Shown one piece after another: positions 1-5,441 of a DNA stretch of 5,856 nucleotides; positions within the stretch are counted from its first letter, which is position 1; every line of letters begins with the position of its first letter. The position numbers were made by a program, and so were the translations under genes. This DNA comes from an uncultured Eubacteriales bacterium. GTDB taxonomy: Bacteria > Bacillota > Clostridia > Oscillospirales > Oscillospiraceae. Below the pieces are notes generated by a model. It was not told the origin of the DNA and made no database searches. It saw nothing but the letters and a program-made list of their open reading frames with translations. Location of the stretch: positions 1 to 5,856 of the forward strand of contig CAJLCS010000100.1 of the NCBI GenBank assembly GCA_905205195.1. The letters are read 5' to 3'.

Positions 1-53
1 GAATGAGCACTAGAACCTGAATCTAGCGAGTCTACCAATTCCACCACTCGCGC
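1..53 (-). tRNA. tRNA-Leu (anticodon CAG), 5' part only
   Basis: Read on the minus strand from 53, this is the 5' part of a leucine tRNA decoding CUG. The acceptor strand GCGCGAG is followed by TG, the D-arm with the leucine-typical loop core AATTGGTAGA, and a perfect 5-bp anticodon stem (CTAGA/TCTAG). That stem encloses the 7-base loop TTCAGGT, with anticodon CAG at 19-17. The sequence then enters what should be the long class II variable arm and is cut by the window edge, so the T-arm and acceptor 3' strand are not visible. The identity rests on the anticodon and on close similarity to known bacterial tRNA-Leu(CAG). One oddity is that the D-stem strands GTG and CTC leave a U-U mismatch at the middle pair. 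Confidence 0.93.
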
Positions 54-83
54 ATACAACCAGCGATTGCCGATTACTTGGAT

Positions 84-112
84 ATTTTAACACGCGAGTG
101 TCGGTTTGTCAA
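84..112 (-). promoter_or_regulatory. Sigma-A type promoter for tRNA-Leu
   Basis: On the minus strand a perfect -35 box TTGACA (112-107) is followed by a 17-base spacer and the -10 box TAAAAT (89-84). This is near-consensus housekeeping sigma spacing. Transcription should begin near 77, giving a short leader of about 24 bases before the tRNA 5' end at 53, which RNase P would remove. The -35 box lies only 3 bases beyond the stop codon of the upstream ASCH gene, with no terminator between them. Confidence 0.88.
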
Positions 113-115
113 TCC

Positions 116-580
116 CTATTTTTCGTTTTTTCGATAAACCACGGAAAAATGCTCGAATACCACCGGCATCTCTGGCGTAAACGTGTAGCCGATCTCCGCG
201 CCCTCCCCCCGGAAGAAGGCTTCGTGATTGGCCTGCCAGGATTCCAGGCAGGTGTCCTCCCCTTCCAGGCTGCATTTTTCAAAGGTCACCTCTCGAAACG
301 GCAGAATCTCCACCCGGTCCGTCCGGATGACACAGTAAGGCTCGCCGTCAAAATCCGTGACCACGCTGTAGGCGCCGGCCTGCGGAATCGGCTCTCCTTC
401 CGCCTGGTAGCCCAGCAGACTGCTGGACGTCGCCCGCTTTTTCCCCTCCAGAACCAGCGCCAGCAGATCGTTGGCAGACTGTCGGTCCATTCCAAAAGAA
501 AAGGTGTCGCAGCAGGGTGTCTGAGGATCAAGTCCTGTTTCCTTTAGAAACCCTTGCCAGAATGCTTCTTCACGCGTCAT
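116..580 (-). CDS. ASCH domain (PUA-like) protein, YhfF-type
   Basis: This 154-residue protein belongs to the ASCH superfamily, small PUA-like beta-barrel proteins expected to bind RNA or nucleosides. Supporting features are the ASCH signature GKKRAT at residues 46-51, the following TSSS, the core strand region around GEPYCVIRT (79-87), and the C-terminal segment EGEDTCLESWQANHEAFF (106-123), which matches the EGxGD-xSLxxWxxxHxxFF pattern of the YhfF-like group. K48 and T51 have the KxxT spacing of the catalytic Lys/Thr pair known from E. coli YqfB, an N4-acetylcytidine amidohydrolase. The third catalytic residue (Glu) cannot be assigned by eye, so enzymatic activity is only a possibility. 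No signal peptide or membrane segment is seen; it should be cytosolic. It starts 24 bases after the clpE stop and is probably co-transcribed with it. A GTG two codons earlier is rejected as start because it lies only 3 bases from the Shine-Dalgarno. The exact function is unknown. Confidence 0.88.
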   Translation of the reverse strand: MTREEAFWQGFLKETGLDPQTPCCDTFSFGMDRQSANDLLALVLEGKKRATSSSLLGYQAEGEPIPQAGAYSVVTDFDGEPYCVIRTDRVEILPFREVTFEKCSLEGEDTCLESWQANHEAFFRGEGAEIGYTFTPEMPVVFEHFSVVYRKNEK

Positions 581-589
581 GTTCACACT

Positions 590-595
590 CCTCCT
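590..595 (-). promoter_or_regulatory. Ribosome binding site of the ASCH gene
   Basis: A perfect AGGAGG on the minus strand lies 9 bases before ATG 580-578 but only 3 bases before the in-frame GTG at 586-584. The spacing supports the ATG as the real start. The site sits inside the 24-base gap behind clpE. Confidence 0.85.
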
Positions 596-604
596 TCGAT
601 TAAC

Positions 605-2881
605 TCAATCACTTTCCACGCGGATGGCGTCGTCCTGAACGGAAACCGTCAGCGACGAAATGGGATGCTCGAAGGAATCCATGATTTTTTCGGCAATCGG
701 ATCCTCCAGATCCCGCTGAATGGTCCGGCGCAGATTCCGGGCGCCGTACAGCTGGGAATAGGCCTTGCGGACCAGATAGTCCCGCACCCCATCGTCCCAG
801 GTCAGCGTCAGGCCCCGGCCGGCCAGATTATCCCGCAGCTCGCCCAGCATAATATCGGCAATGCCCACGAAATTCTGCTGGGTCAGATGGTTGAAGGTGA
901 TAATCTCGTCCACCCGGTTGATAAACTCCGGCCGCAGGAACTCCTGCAGCGCCTTCATGGTCTTTTCCCGCACCATGTCGCCGTCGGCACGGCCGAAGCC
1001 CATTCCGCCTACCCGGCCGTCGGAACCGGCGTTGGAGGTCATGACGATGATGGCGTTTTCAAAGTTTACCACCCGGCCCTGGGCGTCCGTAATCCGGCCG
1101 TCGTCCAGCACCTGCAGCAGAATGTTCAGCACATCCGGGTGGGCCTTCTCGATTTCGTCAAACAGCACCACGCTGTAGGGCTTCCGGCGGATTTTCTCCG
1201 TCAGCTGCCCGGCCTCGTCATAGCCCACATAGCCGGGAGGCGAACCGATCAGCTTGGAAACCGTATGCTTTTCCATATATTCCGACATATCCAGCCGGAT
1301 CAGGGCATCCACGCTGTCAAACATATCGTTTGCCAGGCATTTCACCAGTTCGGTTTTGCCCACGCCGGTGGGACCGACGAAAATGAAGGACACCGGCCGC
1401 CGCTTGGGGGAAATGCCCACCCGGTTGCGCCGGATGGCCCGGGCCACGGCATCCACTGCCTGGTCCTGCCCCACAATGTGGGCCTTCAGGCGGCTGTCCA
1501 GCCCCCGCAGGCGTTCATACTCCTGGGCCTTGATCTTGCTGGCGGGAATTTTGGTCCACAGCTCAATGATCCGGGCCAGATTCTCCATGGTGACCGCCGG
1601 GGCCGGTACCTTCTCCAGCTCCTCAATCTCCGCCGCAATCTGGCAGAGCTTGCTGCGGATCATGGCAAGGCGCTCATAATGCTCGTTTTCCGTGTCGTCG
1701 GTAAGCATTTTCAGCTCCAGCTCGTAATCGTCCCGCTCCTTTTTCAGCTCCGCCATCCGGGAAATCTCCTTGCTGCGGAGGTTCACGTCGGAGCAGGCCT
1801 CGTCCAGCAGGTCGATGGCCTTGTCCGGCAGAAACCGGTCGGTGATATACCGCTCGGAGAGAATCACGCACTGCCGGGCGATTTCCGGCGAGATGGTCAC
1901 GCCGTGGAACTGCTCATAGCTTTTCGCCACGCCCTGCATGATGGCCGTGGCTTCCTCGATAGTCGGCTCGTTCACCGTCACCGGCTGGAACCGGCGCTCC
2001 AGCGCCGCGTCCTTTTCGATGTACTTGCGGTATTCGTTGAAGGTGGTGGCGCCGATGACCTGAAGCTCTCCCCGGGACAGAGCAGGTTTGAGGATATTGG
2101 CGGCGTTCATGGAGCCTTCCGCATCGCCGGCCCCCACCAGATTGTGAACCTCGTCGATGACCAGAATGATGTTGCCGCATTCCTTGATTTCGCCGATCAG
2201 GCTCTTCATCCGGCTTTCAAACTGGCCCCGGAACTGGGTGCCGGCCACCAGAGCCGTCAGATCCAGCAGGAACACTTCCTTCTCCCGGAGCTTGAAGGGC
2301 ACCTGCCCGTCGGCAATCCGCTGGGCCAGGCCCTCGGCAATGGCGGTTTTGCCCACGCCCGGTTCACCGATGAGGCAGGGATTGTTTTTCTGGCGGCGGT
2401 TGAGAATCTGAATGACCCGTTCCGTCTCCACATCCCGGCCGATGACCTTATCCAGCTTTCCCGCTCTGGCCCGGCCGGTCAGATCCAGGCAGTAGCTGTC
2501 CAGAAACTTATGCTTTTTGGTCTTTTTCCGCTCGTCCTTTTCCGGTTCTTCCTTTTTCCGCTCGGGAACCGCAGGCTGGGGCCGGTTCTCGCCGAAGAGC
2601 TGATTGAGCAGCGGGAACGTGGCGGTCTGGCTGTCCACCTCGTCGTCGTCCCGGTCTTCCTTGTTGTTCTGGCCGAACATACTGCTCATTTCGTCGCTGA
2701 GGGCGTCCAGATCCTCCTCGGAAATGCCCATCTGCTTCACCGCCTGATCGATCTGGGGAATTCCCAGACTTCTGGCGCATTTCAGACAATATCCTTCATT
2801 CAGGGTCACCCCGTTTTCCACCCGGGTAATAAAGACCACTGCCACATTCTTTTTACATTTTGCACACATTTTCGGCTGCAT
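605..2881 (-). CDS. clpE: ClpE-type AAA+ unfoldase with N-terminal zinc finger
   Basis: This 758-residue two-ring Hsp100/Clp ATPase is predicted to unfold damaged proteins in the cytosol and feed them to ClpP. The N-terminus has a CX2C-X22-CX2C zinc finger (C6, C9, C32, C35), the hallmark of ClpE, in place of the Clp_N repeats of ClpC/ClpB. A charged low-complexity linker follows (about 72-125). AAA-1 has Walker A GEPGVGKT (172-179), Walker B ILVIDE (239-244) and RRF (296-298). A middle helical region (about 366-424) includes a UVR-like stretch near 400-412. AAA-2 has Walker A GPTGVGKT (503-510), Walker B VVLFDE (571-576) and pore loop GYVG (550-553). MGF at 627-629 lies where ClpP-partnering ATPases carry their (I/L/V/M)GF docking loop, which ClpB lacks. 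The AAA-1 pore loop reads QFRG (216-219) where ClpC has KYRG. The start is ATG 2881, 8 bases after AGGAGG; a 30-residue upstream extension from a TTG runs through the promoter and is rejected. No clpP, mcsA/B or ctsR is in the window. Confidence 0.9.
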   Translation of the reverse strand: MQPKMCAKCKKNVAVVFITRVENGVTLNEGYCLKCARSLGIPQIDQAVKQMGISEEDLDALSDEMSSMFGQNNKEDRDDDEVDSQTATFPLLNQLFGENRPQPAVPERKKEEPEKDERKKTKKHKFLDSYCLDLTGRARAGKLDKVIGRDVETERVIQILNRRQKNNPCLIGEPGVGKTAIAEGLAQRIADGQVPFKLREKEVFLLDLTALVAGTQFRGQFESRMKSLIGEIKECGNIILVIDEVHNLVGAGDAEGSMNAANILKPALSRGELQVIGATTFNEYRKYIEKDAALERRFQPVTVNEPTIEEATAIMQGVAKSYEQFHGVTISPEIARQCVILSERYITDRFLPDKAIDLLDEACSDVNLRSKEISRMAELKKERDDYELELKMLTDDTENEHYERLAMIRSKLCQIAAEIEELEKVPAPAVTMENLARIIELWTKIPASKIKAQEYERLRGLDSRLKAHIVGQDQAVDAVARAIRRNRVGISPKRRPVSFIFVGPTGVGKTELVKCLANDMFDSVDALIRLDMSEYMEKHTVSKLIGSPPGYVGYDEAGQLTEKIRRKPYSVVLFDEIEKAHPDVLNILLQVLDDGRITDAQGRVVNFENAIIVMTSNAGSDGRVGGMGFGRADGDMVREKTMKALQEFLRPEFINRVDEIITFNHLTQQNFVGIADIMLGELRDNLAGRGLTLTWDDGVRDYLVRKAYSQLYGARNLRRTIQRDLEDPIAEKIMDSFEHPISSLTVSVQDDAIRVESD

Positions 2882-2889
2882 ACCGATTC

Positions 2890-2895
2890 CCTCCT
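2890..2895 (-). promoter_or_regulatory. Ribosome binding site deciding the clpE start
   Basis: AGGAGG on the minus strand is 8 bases before ATG 2881-2879. It fixes the start of clpE at the methionine five residues ahead of the first zinc-finger cysteine and excludes the longer frame opening from TTG at 2971. Confidence 0.88.
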
Positions 2896-2904
2896 TTTTC
2901 TGCC

Positions 2905-2936
2905 GTGTCAGACACTCTGTGCAGTAGTATAGCACA
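2905..2936 (-). promoter_or_regulatory. Inverted repeats over and after the clpE -10 (possible operator)
   Basis: Two short symmetric elements lie side by side. TGTGC-N9-GCACA (2918-2922 and 2932-2936) straddles the -10 hexamer. GTGTC-A-GACAC (2905-2915) lies just downstream of the expected transcription start. Their position suits a repressor site, but each arm is only 5 bp and neither matches the CtsR heptad repeat GGTCAAA or the CIRCE element. That it is an operator at all is inference. Confidence 0.3.
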
Positions 2937-2954
2937 TTGTCCGCCGCAAAAAGA
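2926..2954 (-). promoter_or_regulatory. Extended -10 promoter of clpE-ASCH
   Basis: The minus strand carries TGC-TATACT, an extended -10 element (TG at 2934-2933, hexamer 2931-2926). At 17-base spacing the -35 position (2954-2949) reads TCTTTT, a poor match, consistent with reliance on the extended -10. Transcription should start near 2919, giving a leader of roughly 38 bases to the clpE ATG. It lies in the 83-base gap behind truA, in which no terminator hairpin is visible, so read-through from the ECF-truA operon is also possible. Confidence 0.65.
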
Positions 2955-2964
2955 GAACAAATTT

Positions 2965-3750
2965 TTAACAATCCAGCGAAAGCGGCACTCCGTACGCAAA
3001 CCGGTTCTCGCCGTCATCGTACCACAAATGGGTCATATACAGTCCCCCTGCCGGCACCGTCGGTCCGGCGGCGGTACGGTTGCCGCTGTCCAGAATCGCG
3101 CCGATTTCCGCCGGGCAGATTTTTCCCTCTGCCGCGTACACCACCGTTCCGGCCATGGCCCGGGCCATGTTGTACAGAAAACCGTTGGCACAGACCCGCA
3201 GCGCAATCAGATTGCCCCGGCGCTCCACCTCGTAGTGGTACACCGTCCGCACCGTGGATTTTACGTCGGTCCCCACGGAGCGCACCGCCGCGAAATCATG
3301 GGTCCCCACAAACTGATCCGCTGCCGCCTGCATGATTCCCTCGTCCAGATGCCGGGGATAGAACCAGGCCCGATGGACATAAAAGGGGTCCCGGAGCCGG
3401 GTGTTGTAAATCAGGTAGGTGTATTCCTTTTTGACGCAGGAGCCGATGGCGTTGAACCGGTCCGTCACCTCGGCAGCCCGGCTGACCACAATGTCCACCG
3501 GCAGGTGGGTATTGAGGGCATAGGGCAGCCGCTCCACCGGAATGGTAGAGTCCGTCCGGAAATTGGCCACATAGCACTTGGCGTGGACCCCCGCGTCCGT
3601 CCGGCCGCAGCCGGTCATATGCACGGGATGGCCCACCACGGCAGCCGCCGCCTTTTCCAGCGTTTCCGCCACTGTGGGCAGATTCTTCTGTACCTGCCAG
3701 CCGTGGTAATGGGTGCCGAGATAGCTTAAAAACAGGGCGATGTTACGCAT
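2965..3750 (-). CDS. truA: tRNA pseudouridine synthase A (positions 38-40)
   Basis: TruA isomerises uridine to pseudouridine at positions 38, 39 and 40 of the anticodon arm of many tRNAs, in the cytosol and without cofactor. The 261-residue length is normal for the family. The N-terminal GTHYHGWQ (12-19) matches the YxGxxYxGWQ motif. The catalytic motif GCGRTDAGVHA spans 47-57, with D52 as the catalytic aspartate. The later RFNAIGSCVKKEYTY and NGFLYNMARAMAG segments are also family hallmarks. The start is ATG 3750, 10 bases beyond the ecfT stop. The purine-rich AAGGGGGG Shine-Dalgarno (3762-3755) overlaps that stop codon, suggesting translational coupling in the ECF operon. Association of truA with ecfA1-ecfA2-ecfT is common in Firmicutes. 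The neighbouring tRNA-Leu has uridines in its anticodon loop and stem that could be substrates, but this is inference. Confidence 0.97.
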   Translation of the reverse strand: MRNIALFLSYLGTHYHGWQVQKNLPTVAETLEKAAAAVVGHPVHMTGCGRTDAGVHAKCYVANFRTDSTIPVERLPYALNTHLPVDIVVSRAAEVTDRFNAIGSCVKKEYTYLIYNTRLRDPFYVHRAWFYPRHLDEGIMQAAADQFVGTHDFAAVRSVGTDVKSTVRTVYHYEVERRGNLIALRVCANGFLYNMARAMAGTVVYAAEGKICPAEIGAILDSGNRTAAGPTVPAGGLYMTHLWYDDGENRFAYGVPLSLDC

Positions 3751-3760
3751 AGTGCCCCCC

Positions 3761-4573
3761 TTACAGGCCGAAGCGCCGCAGGACGATCACCGCCGCCAGC
3801 AGGAGCACGCCCAGCCCGTAGGCAAAAAAGTCGTTGCGGCCGTAGCGCAGCAGATTCATCTTGGTGCGGCCCTCGCCGCCGTGATAGCAGCGGCATTCCA
3901 TGGCGGTGGCCAGCTCGTCGGCCCGGCGGAACGCGCTGATAAACAGCGGCACCAGAATCGGCACCAGCGCCTTGATCCGGTCCTTCAGGCTGCCGGACTC
4001 AAAATCCGCGCCCCGGGCCTTCTGGGCGGACATGATCTTGTCGGTTTCTTCAATCAGCGTGGGAATAAAACGGAGCGCGATGCACATCATCATGGACAGC
4101 TCGTGGACCGGCACATGAATCTTCTTCAGCGGTCCCAGCAGGGATTCCAGCCCGTCGGTCAGGGAAATGGGCGAGGTGGTATAGGTCAGCAGGAACGTGG
4201 CCACCACCAGCATCATGATCCGCGCCAGCATCAGCACCGCCCGGATCACGCCCTCCTGGGTAATGGTGATAAACCAGAAGGAAACCAGCACATGGTCGCC
4301 GTCGGTGAAGAACAGATTCAGCACGCCGGTGAACACCAGAATCATCACCAGCGGCTTCAGACCATGCAGAATGCTCTTGAGCGGAATGGTGGAGATTCGG
4401 ATCACCGCCAGCAGAAACGCCAGCATGACCGCATAGGACACCCAGCTAACCGCGAGAAACAGCGCCACGATGTACACCAGCAGCATCAGCAGCTTGGTGC
4501 GGGGGTCCAGCCGGTGAATGGGCGAATTCCCCGGGAAATACTGGCCCAGGGTAATGTCCTTAAGCAAGGCCAT
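3761..4573 (-). CDS. ecfT: ECF transporter transmembrane component EcfT
   Basis: EcfT is the membrane scaffold of the energy-coupling factor transporter. It passes ATP-driven movement from the EcfA1/EcfA2 ATPases to an exchangeable substrate-binding S component. The 270-residue protein begins with the family motif DITLGQYFPGNSPIHRLDPRTK (6-27). Hydrophobic segments lie at about 27-43, 46-63, 73-90, 108-132 and 249-266. The long cytoplasmic helices between them hold the first ATPase-coupling motif ARG (186-188, in AQKARGADF) and the second at 227-229, which reads CRC (AMECRCY) rather than ARG. The ATG used here (4573) overlaps the end of ecfA2 by 14 bases but lies only 2 bases from GGAGG. A TTG two codons later (4567-4565) has ideal spacing and would give an N-terminus MLKDIT, as in many homologues, so it may be the true start. 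Tight overlap with ecfA2 implies translational coupling. Confidence 0.95.
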   Translation of the reverse strand: MALLKDITLGQYFPGNSPIHRLDPRTKLLMLLVYIVALFLAVSWVSYAVMLAFLLAVIRISTIPLKSILHGLKPLVMILVFTGVLNLFFTDGDHVLVSFWFITITQEGVIRAVLMLARIMMLVVATFLLTYTTSPISLTDGLESLLGPLKKIHVPVHELSMMMCIALRFIPTLIEETDKIMSAQKARGADFESGSLKDRIKALVPILVPLFISAFRRADELATAMECRCYHGGEGRTKMNLLRYGRNDFFAYGLGVLLLAAVIVLRRFGL

Positions 4574-5423
4574 CCCCTCCCTTCAGCTTACACAGGGCGG
4601 CCACCGCCTGATCCAGCGTATAGACCGACTCCACCGGCAGGCCCATCTGCCGCAGCCGCAGGAACACCTGCGTCACTGCCGGGATATTCAGGCCCATGGC
4701 CACCAGCTCCTCCGCCCGGGCAAAAACCTCCCGGGGGGTGCCGTCCATGACAAGCCGGGACTGGTTCATCACCAGCAGCCGGTCCGTCAGCCGGGCCACA
4801 TCGTCCATGGAGTGGCTGACCATCATAATGGTGGCGTTTTTCGCCTTCCGGTAGGCAGCGATATTGCCCAGAATTTCTTCCCGGCCCGCCGGATCCAGTC
4901 CGGCAGTCGGCTCGTCCAGAATCAAGATTTCCGGCTCCATGGCAATCACGCCGGCAATGGCCGTCCGGCGCTTCTGTCCGCCGGACAGGTCAAAGGGCGA
5001 TGCCTTGAGCTGCTCGTCCGTAATGCCCACAAAGCCCGCCGCTTCCCGGACGCGGCGGTCGATTTCCGCCTCGTCCAGCTTCATATTCTTCGGGCCGAAG
5101 GCGATATCCTCATAGACCGTCTCCTCAAAGAGCTGGTATTCCGGGTACTGGAACACCAGTCCCACCCGGAACCGGGCCTGACGGGTCAGCTTTTTGTCGG
5201 ACCAGATGTCCTGGCCGTCCAGCAGCACCAGGCCGGAAGTGGGTTTCAGCAGCCCGTTCAGGTGCTGCATCAGGGTGGATTTACCGGAGCCGGTATGGCC
5301 GATGACGCCGATAAATTCCCCCCGCTCCGCCGTAAAGGAAACGCGATCCAGCGCCGTATGTGCAAAAGGCGTACCGGCGCTGTAAAGATGGGTTAAATCT
5401 CTTACTTCCAAAAATGAAGCCAA
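4560..5423 (-). CDS. ecfA2: ECF transporter ATPase EcfA2
   Basis: This 287-residue ABC ATPase pairs with EcfA1 to drive ECF-type vitamin or metal uptake from the cytoplasmic face of the membrane. All ABC motifs are intact: Walker A GHTGSGKST (42-50), Q-loop Q92 within VFQYPEYQLFEETVYEDIAFGP, signature LSGGQ (146-150), Walker B ILILDE (166-171) with catalytic E171, D-loop AGLDP, and H-loop H204 (SHSMDD). The YPEYQLFEETV and LSGGQKRR-AIAG motifs are characteristic of EcfA2. A C-terminal extension after about residue 230 is the ECF-ATPase dimerisation region. The start is TTG (5423-5421), supported by GGGAGG 7 bases upstream; there is no nearby ATG. The gene begins 18 bases after the ecfA1 stop and overlaps the start of ecfT, so the three genes form one operon. 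Confidence 0.96.
   Translation of the reverse strand: MASFLEVRDLTHLYSAGTPFAHTALDRVSFTAERGEFIGVIGHTGSGKSTLMQHLNGLLKPTSGLVLLDGQDIWSDKKLTRQARFRVGLVFQYPEYQLFEETVYEDIAFGPKNMKLDEAEIDRRVREAAGFVGITDEQLKASPFDLSGGQKRRTAIAGVIAMEPEILILDEPTAGLDPAGREEILGNIAAYRKAKNATIMMVSHSMDDVARLTDRLLVMNQSRLVMDGTPREVFARAEELVAMGLNIPAVTQVFLRLRQMGLPVESVYTLDQAVAALCKLKGGDGLA
4576..4580 (-). promoter_or_regulatory. Shine-Dalgarno of ecfT, favouring a TTG start
   Basis: GGAGG on the minus strand lies within the run GGGAGGGG directly before the ecfT ATG. It is 2 bases from the ATG at 4573 but 8 bases from the TTG at 4567. Usual spacing therefore favours initiation at the TTG. The site lies within the last codons of ecfA2. Confidence 0.55.
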
Positions 5424-5430
5424 TGTTTGT

Positions 5431-5436
5431 CCTCCC
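5431..5436 (-). promoter_or_regulatory. Ribosome binding site of ecfA2 (TTG start)
   Basis: GGGAGG on the minus strand is 7 bases ahead of the TTG at 5423-5421, in the 18-base gap between ecfA1 and ecfA2. With no in-frame ATG nearby, it supports a TTG-initiated EcfA2. Confidence 0.8.
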
Positions 5437-5441
5437 GCGGG

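Noticed and set aside
581..586. GTG at 586-584 as the start of the ASCH gene.
   Set aside because: It is only 3 bases from the AGGAGG, whereas ATG 580 is at a normal 9 bases.
605..2881. Annotation as ClpC or ClpB.
   Set aside because: There are no Clp_N repeats, an N-terminal CX2C-X22-CX2C zinc finger is present, and an MGF ClpP-docking tripeptide (absent from ClpB) lies in AAA-2; together these fit ClpE best.
554..2932. A 792-codon open frame on the plus strand covering all of clpE.
   Set aside because: It is a shadow caused by GC-rich third-position bias. It shows no recognisable domain, is rich in His/Gln/Gly/Leu as expected for antisense frames, and the opposite strand encodes an unmistakable Clp ATPase.
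2882..2964. Possible terminator after truA (T-rich stretch on the minus strand near 2955-2949).
   Set aside because: No GC-rich hairpin precedes the T run, so an intrinsic terminator is not supported.
2882..2971. A 30-residue N-terminal extension of ClpE starting at TTG 2971.
   Set aside because: It overlaps the promoter and ribosome binding site, begins at the truA stop region, and the AGGAGG site points to ATG 2881. The family zinc finger begins right after that ATG.
2860..5396. Plus-strand open frames of 289, 336 and 292 codons opposite truA, ecfT and ecfA2.
   Set aside because: All lie antisense to well-identified genes, have antisense-like composition, and show no family motifs.
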